Below, one piece after another: positions 12,936-24,879 of a DNA stretch of 64,000 nt. Made by a program: the position numbers and the translations under genes. Under the pieces are notes generated by a model that saw nothing but the letters and a program-made list of their open reading frames with translations, did no database searches and was not told the DNA's origin. This stretch comes from Limnoperna fortunei (lineage: Eukaryota > Mollusca > Bivalvia > Mytilida > Modiolidae), in NCBI GenBank assembly GCA_944474755.1, contig OX104117.1, positions 36,969,222 through 37,033,221 on the forward strand, in the 5' to 3' direction. The stretch's first letter is position 1; the number at the start of each line of letters is the position of its first letter.

Positions 12936-13140
12936 CGAAAGCAAGGGGTATACATATACAGCTATTTTTTTGTGAGCGGATAAGAAAATGCTGTTCTGTA
13001 CTTATAATGATGTGTAATCATCTCTGCAAATCGAAGACTGAAACGTTACTAGCATTGTTTTAGCCGAGTTGCAACGAAGTTCAATTTTGCTATTGTTATG
13101 ATGATGGCAGGCGGCTGGGCGGGCGTCAACAATTGTTTTC

Positions 13141-13465
13141 CGGACCATAACTCAGAAAGTTGTGAACCGATTTAAATGAAACTTAAGGATATTGTTACAT
13201 ACCAAAAGAGGAGGAACCCTATTGATTTTGGGGTAAAATCCGTTCAAGGACAAGGTCACAGCGACAGAAAAACTTTAGAAAATTTCTTGAATAAGTGACT
13301 TCCGGACCATAACTCAAAACGTTCTCAACCAATTTTCTTGAAACTTTGGGATATTGTAACATACCATAAGAGGAGGAACCCTATTGATTTTGGGGGTAAA
13401 TCCGTTCAAAGTCAAGGTCAAAGCGACAGAAAAACGTTAGAAAATTTGTTGATATACATTTTTCC
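13141..13465. repeat. 162-bp tandem duplication
   Basis: CGGACCATAACTCA at 13141 and 13303 begins two copies that share GAGGAGGAACCCTATTGATTT and GTCAAGGTCA-type sequence. The style resembles the 157-bp repeat at 26440 but the sequence differs. Confidence 0.85.
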
Positions 13466-13744
13466 TACTAAAACCCTTCCTCACTTTGTCTCCAGTTTAC
13501 ATGTAATGCCTGTTATAACCAATTATGTTAAATCTTAAAATGAAGACAAGGAAAGTTTTGGTTAATAAAATACAGCAACTCGGATTTTGCAACCCTGTGC
13601 ATATTGATTTTTATTGTTTTTAAGTGAACGACGCACAGAGCTGTACAGCGAATCCCCAGGTGGCAAAAAGGGAACGATAATGATGACAGCTTTAAGGATT
13701 CCTGACCACAGAGCATAATCTGGAGACGTGTTTGAAAGTCTCAA

Positions 13745-13950
13745 CTCCTTGATCGCTGCCCCCTTTGCTGGATGTCTATAAAAATATTCTTGTTGTAGCC
13801 GCTACCCAATTCTCCATACTGTAGGGACATTTAACATTTTTCCGAATCAGTTTGTGAATTACAACTTGTTTTAGTCGTGCATATACCCGAAATACTTGAA
13901 TATATGCTCGCTTGACAATAAGCAAGCATCAAATCAATCAATTAATTAAA
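13745..13950 (+). mobile_element. SINE-like 3' tail
   Basis: Ends with ATATGCTCGCTTGACAATAAGCAAGCATC followed by AAATCAATCAATTAAT, a diverged version of the shared (CAAT)n end block. A similar shorter tail is at 7640-7690 (GCCTGACGTTAAGCAACC, CAATCAATCAGTC). Confidence 0.4.
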
Positions 13951-14009
13951 ACATATTAAAGACACTTATATCTATACATATTTTAAGCCGTCAAATGTTT
14001 GCAAGTACT

Positions 14010-14916
14010 GTAAATTCAGAAATTTTTTGCGATGTTTTTATTATTGCGAATAAAGCGATCGTTCTGCGATCGCAATAATTAAACCTCTCGTTTGTACTTT
14101 CCTTTATCCGTTGACACAGTTACTCCTTTAACACCGGTTTGCACGGACCTCTGGAGTATAGTGATTAATACAAGCTTTTCTCTTATAGCCGCGTTTAGTT
14201 GTAGTAGTTGACTGGTCATTGGAAGAGAGCTGACTATGTCGACATTTGCTGCTTTTATTTTGACGGCGGCTTCTTTATTAACAGCTTTGTCCGGGTCTGG
14301 CAATCTCAAGACGATGTCGTCCGCAGCGCGCTTTTTGTAACGAACTTCCACATTGACATTTTTAACTTGAATGATTATATTAGAAATATCTACCTTATTT
14401 ATACTAATTTTTTTGTCTCTGTTAATTGGCAATAATTTATTTCATGTTTAATTAAAAGAAAATAATAACAACAAGTAACACGCCAATCTTTTATAATTTA
14501 TATTTTCTCAACATATCGTGCATACACAAAACATCTGTAAAGCCCTACCATACCCACTGAATTTCAATACGGTAATTAATTTTACACAACAAAATTAATT
14601 TTTTTTTTATGTAAACAAGTAACCATTTTAGTACCCATGCTGAACCTCACTATAAACACAAATCATCTCATTGTTAAAGACACGTGACAAGTGCACAGGT
14701 AAATCACTTTAGAAAATGAAATGTTGTGTATTCCGTTTGATGTAGAGAGATTATTTACATACGACAATAAATAAAAAAACTTTCAATTGCTAAGTAATAT
14801 TTTGTTGTCATTATATTGTTTTGCTACCTCAGCCGATCGCAAAAATAAGAACTCGCATTTTTTAGGGGTCCCCGAATCGCAATAATAAATGCACGCAATA
14901 ATTTCCGAATTTACAG
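14010..14916. mobile_element. TIR element (TA target duplication), about 0.9 kb
   Basis: The left end CTGTAAATTCAGAAATTTTTTGCG (14010 on) is the complement of the right end (GCACGCAATAATTTCCGAATTTACAG, to 14916). Both ends contain ATTATTGCGA-type motifs and both are flanked by TA. A CGATCGCA-rich palindrome lies at 14054-14075 and CGATCGCAAAAA at 14834. Tc1/mariner-like or MITE by its TA duplication. Confidence 0.7.
14079..14432 (-). CDS. Unrecognised ORF inside TIR element
   Basis: 117 codons from ATG to stop on the minus strand, mildly basic, with I-I-I-Q-V-K-N-V-N-V-E-V-R-Y-K-K-R and Q-L-L-Q-L-N-A-A-I-R-E-K-L-V-L-I. No DDE or helix-turn-helix motif is visible. GC content is higher than the flanks, consistent with past coding function. 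It could be a captured gene fragment or a transposase remnant. Confidence 0.3.
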   Translation of the reverse strand: MPINRDKKISINKVDISNIIIQVKNVNVEVRYKKRAADDIVLRLPDPDKAVNKEAAVKIKAANVDIVSSLPMTSQLLQLNAAIREKLVLITILQRSVQTGVKGVTVSTDKGKYKREV

Positions 14917-15173
14917 TATTTTTTTTAGTATTCGCCCATAATTTTTTTATTGAAATAAGTGTATTGCATATTTTTTTCTATTCAGTCATGTACCCTTTTC
15001 TTATAGTTGTAAAAGACAAATTCTACTTGTGTTGCTCGTTTCAGAACAAAGGTTTTAACCTATACTGGGAAGATTTCCTACGCTTGTCCCACAGAGCTGC
15101 CCAGCCTTTTCGTTGTCTGGTCATAATGCGGAATATAGAAAGCCTGGCCGTGGACCCTAAGGGGTGACTTGGA

Positions 15174-15860
15174 AAAATAGCAAGAAAACCGGCCAAAAAA
15201 GCCCCCTCGGAAATTCAAGAGGAAATTACGTTTCAGTATAAAGACAAAAATATACATCGCAAAACACAAAAAAAACAAAAAACACATAAAGTGAGTAACC
15301 CGAACCCATTAAAAACCATTGGTGAACTCAGGTGCTCCGGACAAGAAAGAAGTGGCTGCCTCTAATCAGACAGTCGTAGGGTTACTCATTGTTAAGTCTA
15401 AGAAAGAGATGGATTTCTTGTAATATTAGATTAAGTTATTGTGGTGACCATTAAACTTTAGATAACATTAATCTAAGTACAGTAACATTGTTTGAGTAGC
15501 TTAGAAGTCAGCAGCAGTGAGCGGTTTAGAACATTGGAATACCTGTCACAAGAAATGTGAAATGTACACATCATACGCCGGAGCAGCTGAATGTTACTAT
15601 GAATTCGATGAACTTGAAAGTCATCACGATTGACGTAGTGTCTACTTTACCCCGAGTCTATTTCTAGAAGTAAGTCTAAGTTGGTGGTTTCTTTATTTTT
15701 AAGCAAGATAGTGTAGATTGAATAGGGACACGACATTCGTTATATAGTGAAATGTCAAATTTAATGTCTGGGCAAATGTGTTTCTTTTTTCTTCAGCATG
15801 CCTTCCAGGAACACGACAGCATAAGAGTACAAAAACAAGTCGAGACTGTCATACCATTTT
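15174..15860 (-). pseudogene. Penelope-like RT fragment, copy 2, heavily decayed
   Basis: Carries the UTR block AGTAACCCGAACCCATTAAAAACCAT and CTCAGGTGCTCCGGACAAG, then degenerate pieces matching copy 1, for example TCTATTTCTAGAAGTAAGTCTAAG and CTTCAGCATGCCTTCCAGGAAC. No usable frame remains. Confidence 0.65.
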
Positions 15861-15899
15861 CTCGCTCAAGACATCTTTTAGATTTCATAAACGAGATAG

Positions 15900-17700
15900 C
15901 TTTTTGTATCCTCTATAATAAAAGACCAAATAAGTTCATCCCAACCATATTTTTGAAACCATATAATTGATTTTTTATTCTTGGTTAACGTTTTTTTTAT
16001 CTCACTATGAGAATATTCCCTGTACACTAAACATCAGTCAATCAAACAGACAATTTTACTAGAAGGAGTAATTATTGGTAATAATGTTATAGGAGATTAC
16101 GCAAAAACAAGTCAAAATTTTGTTTAGTTGTTGTGTTAATTTGATTGGTGTAGGAGGATGTTTATAGATAACACGTCGTGCATGTAACAATTGTACAAAT
16201 AAACATGGTTAATATGTGACACCATGGGAAGTTTTAAGACAAAAATACTACGTCAAACATAAAACATGTTCGCAAAGCGCGTATGCTACCAAATCTCCTG
16301 CAGACAAATCAGATAACTTTCTTTTATATTTATGTGTAAAATGAATAATTAACACAAGAAAGATTATTAATAAACGGAAATTAAATTATAATACAAAAAA
16401 TAAATAAATTGACAATCTAAAATTCATTATGAACAGCAAGAACGTAGGTTTATCATATTTATATTCATTTGTGTACTCTTTTACTACAGCTTTGTTTCCG
16501 CTAAAACTCTTCGTTTAATTAAAACAAACTTTTATTGAAAAATATTTACTAACACTAAATTTATTTATTAAATGCACTCATTATTTGACATAAACGCAAG
16601 ATTGTTTGTTTACGGTATTAGCAAGAAATTATAAATAAAATCTGAACACTTTCAGACAAAAAAACCGAACGTTTTCCAAAGCGGTCCCCAAAAAATATTT
16701 TAAAAAGTAAATAAGCCATTCTCTGCTTATGACAGTTATGGTGGTTCATGTCACTATCCGCCAGTTCTGTGAACATCTCGGTATAAATACTACATTGACG
16801 GTCAAGTTAATAATAACTTTTTTCGTTATTACTCCCCTGCTATACAATATACTATATACTAATACAATGACAATTTGATGAAAACACGTCAATTTAAAAT
16901 AATTTGCCTTTTCTAATTGTATTATTAAAATGTACATGTCAATTACATGTATTTTGCATGCATATTTAATATACAGCAGGCAATCTCGCATCTATATTTA
17001 GGCTGGTTGAGGTAAAAGACACACAATAAATCAAACAGGGTATTAAGCAAAGAGCTTAAGTCGTCAGTGGAAAGTATAAATCAGTGAACATTAAACAGGA
17101 GATATAACTGATGGGGCCAGGAAGTTTAGATTGCAAATGAAAATCGCTGGTAATTAACCTTGTACAAATTAGTTTTCAAATAAAATTTGGCATACTACTC
17201 AGAACTACCGATCTAGCAACATATTACGATTCGGGTATTTTAACACAGCATAACTTATATGTGGTACATGTATTTTGCACACAAAAGCCTAAACGAAAGT
17301 AGACACAATTTATGTAGTCTGTGGTAACTTAGTGAGAAATGGGATGAGAAAAAAAAAACGATTAACAAAACGGATGAATGTTATAAACAAGAAACATAAT
17401 TTTGTGGTATAATTAGTTAGCAAACAACATCTTCCTAGTTTTATTTTTAAACTATACTTTTAATGTTCACATCAAATTACGGTGGATGTGATTTTATATT
17501 CTTTGTTAGAATAATAATGAAATGAAGGCACTGTTATCTATGGTGCAGTTCTTGTCCATCGCTATTTTGTACATTTTTTGCATATTTTGATTCCACATTG
17601 TTTCAGGTAAGTATGATATACAACAAGTTGTCACTTATAACGATGAGTAGCATACCATAAACAAATAAGATTATATATTTAATGTCTCTCTAAGTGGAAC
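15900..17700. other. AT-rich intergenic stretch downstream of Ly6/uPAR gene
   Basis: No coding motif or clear repeat found. It would contain the 3' UTR of the Ly6/uPAR gene at its right end. Confidence 0.5.
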
Positions 17701-17721
17701 CAATAATTTTCCCGTTTCCAC

Positions 17722-17949
17722 TCATAATAATGACCTCAGCAGACAACACGTAATTGTTATGAAAATGTGAGAGGATAATTTGACAAGATTACTAGCTGAA
17801 TTATCTGTATTACATCCTGTTGTCTGGCAACACGAAGTACAAGTCCACGTTGTTAGTCCAAAGTTTTGTCCATAGCATCCATAATAACATTCGTCTGTAC
17901 ATCGTCTTTTCATGCTGATTGTCATTCCCTTTACCGTGGCCTTTTCTAC
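17722..17949 (-). CDS. Ly6/uPAR protein, exon 3 (C-terminal LU half, GPI tail, stop)
   Basis: Entered in phase 0 after a TTGCAG acceptor; 75 codons plus TGA. It carries the family signature C-C-Q-T-T-G-C-N (CC-x4-CN) and upstream cysteines R-R-C, D-E-C, Y-G-C and W-T-C. With exon 2 this gives twelve cysteines in the mature domain. After the domain comes a small-residue stretch (D-N-S-A-S) and a hydrophobic C-terminus of about 20 residues, as expected for GPI attachment at the cell surface. An ATTAAA polyadenylation-type signal lies at 17678-17683 (minus), about 40 bp beyond the stop. Family assignment is strong; function (immune, developmental or toxin-like) is unknown. Confidence 0.82.
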   Translation of the reverse strand, partial: VEKATVKGMTISMKRRCTDECYYGCYGQNFGLTTWTCTSCCQTTGCNTDNSASNLVKLSSHIFITITCCLLRSLL

Positions 17950-19715
17950 CTGCAATCATCTCATGAATTTATATAAATATCTGAATAATTACAATGTAAC
18001 ACAATTGTTTCCAATTAAATACTATCTGATGTGTGTTCTTTTTATGTAGAATTTGTGTGTTTTATTGTATTTGTGTATTCAGTGGTAAGTCCCGATGAAT
18101 TGATTAATTAACATAACAAAAAGTTTATTTTAGTGAAATGCAAATTGAAAAACATTCTCTATAAAATCTCTGCAGTTTAATCAAACTCTGTTTTCAAGGT
18201 ATTGTGATGAAAATTAAATTTTATCCTTATTTTATAGTACTTAACAGCTGTGTAGTTAAATAAAATCAGTTTACGTGATTTAAATTTATTCTACGGAAAC
18301 CATCGGGCACGGACAGACTGATAGACGAACAAACATACACTCATACCCAAACTTTTAAAATGGTACAATAATAAAAACGATGAACGTTTATTTCATTTCC
18401 TTAATGTTGACATATATCAATTCCGATATAAAGTCAACTGCAATAGTAAGAAAGATAACTTGTAAGTTTAAACCAAACATAACAAAAAAGTGATAAGTAA
18501 AGTTTTCAATATGCTGTCTTATAATTATACTTTGTTTTACTTTGCTTAAATCAATATGCTATTTTATTATATACATCGCAAATTATAAACACAATATTGT
18601 CTTGCTTTTTGTGAGACATATTCTCTCACGAAAGACGTCATAGATGTTCAGGAAAGCTGCCTAAGAGCAGACCACCCTAGAAAAGTTTAAAGTAGCTTTA
18701 TCTCTGACAACATCAATTCATCTAAATTGAAAGTAATCTGTTCACTTTAATCGGTGGCTTTTTTTACCTGAACCATGCTCTGTCGTTGCATGTCGTGAGA
18801 TGTCGCTACTGTATACATGTATATGCATTATTTGATTTCTAATGTAAAATTCTTGTATTTGTATAACAATAGAGTGCTTAAAAGTTTTAATTAAAGCGCA
18901 TATTAAAATACAAGTTTAATGTTCAATTCAACTATTTTTATTCTGTTTATATTGTTCCACATTTAGTTGTAGATAACGATTTTACTAGTTTAACTTATTT
19001 TTCCGTTTATGTACAGAATAAATACAATAAAGACAACATGTTGCTGCATAAGAACATGTGTAAGTATGAAATGTTATTATTTAATCATCATTATAGACGC
19101 TTTTATCGTTCTATTGGAAACATTAGGCATCGCCGACGAACATTGCATATCTTCTGCGTCATTTTGCACAGGTTTACAAAAAAAAACTATTGGTGTGTGT
19201 GTATGTATCCCAGTGAAAATTTGTGGACAATTGAAGAAATAAAAACATTTTTATCACTAATATCACAATTTTTTTCTAGAATACATTAAATGTTCAACAA
19301 CGGGCACACAAAATAAGCATTTAACAGGACAGACAGGGATAAGTAACTATAGAATAACTTATTCCGAAAACAAGTATAACTTGTGTAAGGAACAGTTTTC
19401 TGTTGGTCACATACTTTCCGATACTTGTTATAAAAAGTGAATTTGAAACTTTGTTATTGGACTTAAGGATGTTCTGGTACATCGAATTTGTTAAGACCTT
19501 CATGATCATTTTTTTAAATACAACATATAATTTACCTGCCTCATAATCCTAACAGTAAATAAAATACAAAATACTATTGAATGTGTCTTACACACAACGA
19601 CGGTTTGTTCTCCGAGACACCAATGACTTTTCTCTGCTTTGCATAGGTATTTTTAAAAAAAATAAATCTAAAGATTCCAAAACGTAATTAGTAATTAATT
19701 TAATCTTAATCTTAC

Positions 19716-19855
19716 CATACAGTAGATTTCGCTATCTAAGCAAGGCTTCATTGGTGTATTTTTGGGGTACACCTGACAGTCTGTATAGGGATCCCATTTG
19801 TCTGTAAACGTCTCTTCACAGTAGTAGCAGGATAATTGTTGACATTTTACCACGT
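19716..19855 (-). CDS. Ly6/uPAR protein, exon 2 (N-terminal half of LU domain)
   Basis: The exon is bounded by a TATAG acceptor and a GTAAGA donor, enters in phase 1 and leaves in phase 0. It encodes 46 codons containing the LU-domain opening L-S-C-Y-Y-C followed by further cysteines (T-D-C, K-P-C, I-Y-C). Signal cleavage is probably shortly before the Q-Q-L-S-C mature start. LU (three-finger) proteins are small secreted or GPI-anchored disulphide-rich modules; specific ligands cannot be deduced. Intron 1 (19856-22138) holds a SINE-like copy at 20536-20840. Confidence 0.8.
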
Positions 19856-20535
19856 CTATAATAATAACATTGCGGAAATGCATACCACTTTAGATTGATT
19901 TTGATGAATTGATTTTAAGTAGTTTCGGAGTTAAACGAGTAGTGCTTTATGACAGGTACCAGTTAAAGAATTATGAATCCATAAATTTGCCATTTGTTTT
20001 AAGCTACAATGCTCATTTTCTATTCAATATCTACAAATGGGGTCCTAGACGAAGTGCAACAAAGTGATACAAACAACCTATCCACTCGGGCCAGACAATC
20101 TGTGACCTTAAGACATACTTCACAAATTCCATGTTCGCAACATAATGAGCAGATCTAGTATTCATTCTACGACTATTCTATGATTTTCGTTTGACATAAC
20201 AGGTGGAATTTGTGTTGTTTATCCCACATTTCTTACCAAATACAAAAATATATATCATATTAACAGACAACGAATTTAGTGTACTCTTTATTGTTGCTTT
20301 AAGCATGAGCTGCTACATATCTGTTTAATGAATAAAATATTTGTTTCCTTATATTTATAAAAGTTGTTTTTCTGTAACAATGCAACGGGATATAGATTGT
20401 TATTTGTGATAAACAAAACTCTATGAAGATTAGCGACAAGGTGTTGAAATTATAATGAATCACACACATTGATCAAGAATAATACAAATGATTATGTCAT
20501 GAAACCAAGTATTCACGAACCAACTTATTGAATTG

Positions 20536-20840
20536 GACCCACAGAGCTGCCCAGGTAGCACATAGGAGAGGCCCTGTCATTTGTGGGTAATATGTTTGAA
20601 AAATGGCCCGTTCATGCACGATAATGACCCCTTCGAAAATGTTGACTCGTTATAGCCCCTACAAGAAAGCTGATTTTTCCGTCGCAACCAATCGCTCCAT
20701 TCTTGTCTAGTTGCAATCAAAGTTATTCGATCTTCCGTTCCTTTGTCCCATTGAATTGGTGTTTATCAACTTGTTCTTATACTGAATAAAGCTAAATAAT
20801 CTCGGTGGACATTAATCAAACAGTCAATCAATCAACAATT
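20536..20840 (+). mobile_element. SINE-like repeat with (CAAT)n tail
   Basis: Starts GGACCCACAGAGCTGCCCAGG, includes GTGGGTAATATGTTTGAAAAATGG and ends CTGAATAAAGCTAAATAATCTC...ATTAATCAAACAGTCAATCAATCAAC. Lies in intron 1 of the Ly6/uPAR gene. Confidence 0.6.
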
Positions 20841-22138
20841 ATTATTCGTAACTGCATTAAAGATATATAAAATGTAGACATTAACTTCTCGACAAGTGTT
20901 TCCATAAATATTGAAGTGCAAAAAATGTGACAGAATTAAAAGTACAATGAAACATAAACAAATGTAAAATGTATAATCCTTTAATTGATTTTGTTTGTCT
21001 TGACGTACTGAATGATGATTCAGTCGATTGTTTCAATACAGTAATTAAAAATAGAGTTGTTTCATTGACATTCACGGCTTATTAACAATAGTCCTATTTG
21101 GGCTTAAGTTTCTTTATGCTACAGACTATAATTAAAAAAAACAATATGTCAAAACTTAAAAGCTATGAAGATACTATGTATCGAATAACAAGTGGTAATA
21201 AATAGTCAGGTGTCTTTTTTCCAGAAGGATCGATTAAAATTATCTGTAGTCCAGAATTGTTGGCATCGAATGTGAACAAAAAACTCACAGTTTATGTTAA
21301 TACAATTTAATTATTTTTTCCTCCTTAACATACAAACCTAATTAGCAAGCTTAAAATGGATGTTGACAGTGTTTAGAACAAACCTAAACGAAAATAAAAT
21401 TTAAAAGAAAATTAACATATAAACTGTTGCAGAATTACACAGCTAAGTGAGCACTTTTTTTCAGCTACCAGATATGTATTACGAGTCTGTTTTGGAATTC
21501 AAATCGCTACATTTTCATATTACAGGGACAGAGTAGTAATAAGCATATGTCTATATTTCACCGAATCCCAACTCATTTTCAGCAAATTAGTTAACGTATG
21601 ATAAACTATACATGAGCACTATTTTACAGGTTATTATTGATTTGCGTTAAGTGCAAGCTCAAAACACGCATGTAAAAAAAGGTACTTCAACACTGGAGTA
21701 ATATGAAGATATATTTCTGAGTATTCACCAAAGTACTGAATGTATTTTTAACACAATTTAAATACGTGTTAGGCTAGATCATGAATTATTTATACAAAAA
21801 CAGTATTCGTAATCAACCAAATAATAGCACAGCGTTCTTAATGTTGCACGCCTAATGCAAATTTTGAAAACCGATGATTGAGTAAACCACAAACGATACA
21901 TGTATCTTATGTCACAAGTAAAATAAATGTTATACCGATTAATGTCATATTTTTCACATTATTTGTCTTTAAAATAATAAACAAATAAACTTTTTGCATG
22001 AAACAGATGAATAAAATTTATCAAATATAATTTTCTAAGGAAAACACACAGAATTCATTTTAGGCATTTAAAATGAATATTAGCCAACTATTAACTTGTA
22101 AAATATTTTACACAATAAATGAAGAACTAAATACTTAC

Positions 22139-22193
22139 CATACAGGCAGGTAAAACAAAAGAAAACTAAGATTAAACGGGTACGGCTGCTCAT
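22139..22193 (-). CDS. Ly6/uPAR protein, exon 1 (signal peptide)
   Basis: First coding exon of a three-exon gene read on the minus strand. ATG at 22193 opens 18 codons: a short basic start (two Arg within the first six residues) and a hydrophobic core rich in Leu, Val, Phe and Cys, typical of a secretory signal peptide. It ends at a consensus donor (GTAAGT, 22138 downwards) in phase 1, matching the phase-1 acceptor of exon 2 at 19855. The three exons give 423 coding bases, 140 residues plus stop, usual for a single LU-domain protein. No other in-frame ATG was examined upstream; the start was chosen because it directly precedes the hydrophobic stretch. Confidence 0.75.
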
Positions 22194-22899
22194 TTTTTCG
22201 AATTACATTTTTCATATATATCAAACACTGCAAGCGATTGCGCAAAAACAATCCTTTAGTTCTGAAAAAGCTTAAAAGTTTCTATTCATTCTATTACCAA
22301 CGATTAAAATACCAATAGTAGTCAATAAACGACAAGGTTTACCTTAATTACTCGGTAATCGATTCATATTCATTACACATTGGTTTCCAGGATAGATCAG
22401 AATCTGCAATTCTCCAGCGAAAGGTTGCATTCATCTGACAGGTAAAATCAATCCCTGTGATTTCATTTATTTTATTATTGAAAATCGAAACAAAAAGCAT
22501 CCTATTTCCATTAGTTAATCACTGGTAACCAGAAAGCGTATAAATAAATAAAACTAAGTATATGTTTAATCTATCAGCAGAGCGTGAAAAAAGTATCAAT
22601 AAATAATATTAAATCATGATTGGTGAAAAAATAAAGTGTTTATTTGAAGTTTAGTCTAGTTTAAACTTTTTGTATTTACATGGATTTTTCGTTATACGAA
22701 TGTACCTACAACATAACCAACCGCTGGTCTTTTTTATGGTTTAGTTTAAACAAAATTATTTCAATCTCGAGGTGCTATATTAAATATAATTCGATATGCT
22801 TGCACTTATACAAATCTTAGATGTTTATGATCCGTCGTGTCAGTTCCTACTGACTTGATTTGTCATACATGATAGAACAGCGGAGTTTTACTATGTTAA

Positions 22900-23460
22900 T
22901 CTGAGGTTTGTGGACTCTCCGTCTGCAGATAGCTAGTCTGCATATGCACAATTCTGGGATCAGCCACCCATGGCGAATTTAGAAAATAGACTGTGCCGGC
23001 AGGAAGAATGACATTTTCTTCCTTCCTGACACAGCCCACACCAATCTCACATGTGCCTGAGTTGATGGCAGCTTTCTTTATCTTTCTTATTGTTTTTTCC
23101 TCCAGAGCTCAGCTGAAAGGCTTGGAGGGGCCAAAAACCTCTGCCACCGCTTCCCCTCATCGACTTCATGGGCCTTTAGCAGAGCAGTGTGGCTGTTGTT
23201 CCATTTTTCATTTACCACCGTTTTATCCCTTCTCCTCTTAGGTGTCGGTGGTAGTGGAGATACCACCCTATCAGGAGACGAACATAAGTCCCACTTTATT
23301 AGCGTAAGTTCCACTGGGAAATGGTCATTGGTCATCATACCCTAGAGTAATTTTGACGGGAGTCCTAATCGGAGACTCCGGTATAGATACTAATTTCCTT
23401 ACAGTAAACGTTAGTGGTTCTGTCTTACTTCAGGTTCCACCTCCTTATGAGTCGAACTCT
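22900..23460. other. GC-richer unassigned block
   Basis: Composition rises well above the flanks. A foldable pair CTGTGCCGGCAGGAAGAA / TTCCTTCCTGACACAG lies at 22991-23034. Open stretches exist on both strands (22993-23241 plus, 23087-23338 minus) but neither has recognisable motifs. Possibly the 5' part of a retroelement; lies just upstream of the Penelope-like copy 3. Confidence 0.3.
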
Positions 23461-23614
23461 ATAGATATATGTGTTTGACATTTGTAGTTGTGTTATTATA
23501 ATTGGTGTCTATATGCGAAATAATAACTTCTCTAACTTCAAGAGTATTCAGTTTGTGTATTAACGCTTGGCGATTCATCATCCTATATCTTGGTGTAGTG
23601 GCTAAGGTGTAAGG

Positions 23615-24076
23615 ACAGTGATACTGTTGGTATTCCAATGCGTACTAATTGTGCTCCTCTCCTCGCCGACCTGACTTGTACTCCTATGAGTGTGAGTTCC
23701 TAGAAGGCCTACTGAAGAAGAAAGAAAAGACTCTGGCCCAGACCATTTCACATTCCGCTAAATTGATGATGTTTTGTCCCTCAACAATGCTAAATTTGAT
23801 GACTATTTACATTCAATTTATAGCGAGCTTGAAATTAAAGACACCACCAATACACTAAGATCAGCCTCTTACTTAGACCTACTTCTAGAAATAGACTCTG
23901 GAAAACTACAAACTAGGCTCTACGAAAAGCGTTATGACTTCAACTTTCCAATTGTCAACTTCCGTTCATCGACAGCAACATTCCAGCAGCTCCAGCGTAT
24001 GGTGTGTACATTTCACAACTTATACGTTATTCTAGATCCTGCGATCGTTATTCAGATTTTCTAGACCGCTCACTGC
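23615..24076 (+). pseudogene. Penelope-like RT fragment, copy 3, 5' portion
   Basis: Plus strand: T-V-G-I-P-M, then N-C-A-P-L-L-A-D-L, a frameshift, S-L-N-N-A-K-F-D-D-Y and S-A-S-Y-L-D-L-L-L-E-I-D-S. The sequence stops at TTCTAGACCGCTCACTGC, where the TIR element begins; it resumes at 28324. Confidence 0.72.
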
Positions 24077-24336
24077 GGTGGTCGGTATTTCGGGTAGCCC
24101 GAACCCAAACCCGAGACGAAATCCCCGAGACAGAAATCGACTTTAATGTTTTTCCTGATTATTAGACAGAATTTTCACAAAATATTTGAAAGATATAACA
24201 AGATTATTAAATTGAATTATTACGTTTCAGTCAAAGTGTAACAAAACGTATATTTATGAAAATATTGCTATTTTTTTGTCCCGTAGGTCGGTATTTCGGG
24301 TATGCCGAGATGTGAAGGGAGGTAATTCAGGGCCGG

Positions 24337-24377
24337 TAACTTAACTAATTGAACAGTAAATAATAATAATAATAATA

Positions 24378-24410
<33 letters not shown>

Positions 24411-24509
24411 TACTGTTCAATTAGTTAAGTTAGTAGTAGTAGTAGTAGTAGTAGTAGTATAATCAATATTAAAATAATAAAATAAAAATTATTATTATTA
24501 TTATTATTA

Positions 24510-24548
<39 letters not shown>

Positions 24549-24551
24549 ATA
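24337..24551. repeat. Palindrome and microsatellites inside TIR element
   Basis: A 96-bp palindrome (arms 24337-24360 and 24409-24432, exact over 24 bp, joined by AAT/ATT repeats) is followed by (TAG)n, (ATT)n and (AAAT)n up to 24551. Confidence 0.9.
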
Positions 24552-24879
24552 CAGGACAGATGAAAGAAGAAAATCCTGTTCCTAATGCCGCTGTATCTTT
24601 TCCTCCACTTGTAAATGAGGTACACATTGTTTTAGACCCGAGTTCGTCACAACGTGCATGCACTTGCTATTGCGACAATTGAAGAAAAAAGAGTTATACA
24701 TGTTCCGGAAGCAAAGTAATTTCTCGTGTAAGGTTCGACTGCTGAGAAAGATGCTGTCCAACTGTATCTCAAGAAAAATGTCCATCCATAGGTACATATT
24801 ACCATATAATTGCTGCTAAGTTGAGCATCCAAACACATTTTTGAACTTGTCGCTACTTCGGGAAAATGACAGAAAATAG

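Noticed and set aside
24425..24663. Short ORFs with poly-Asn, Leu or Ile-Tyr-Leu-Phe runs
   Set aside because: They are translations of trinucleotide and tetranucleotide repeats in the TIR element.
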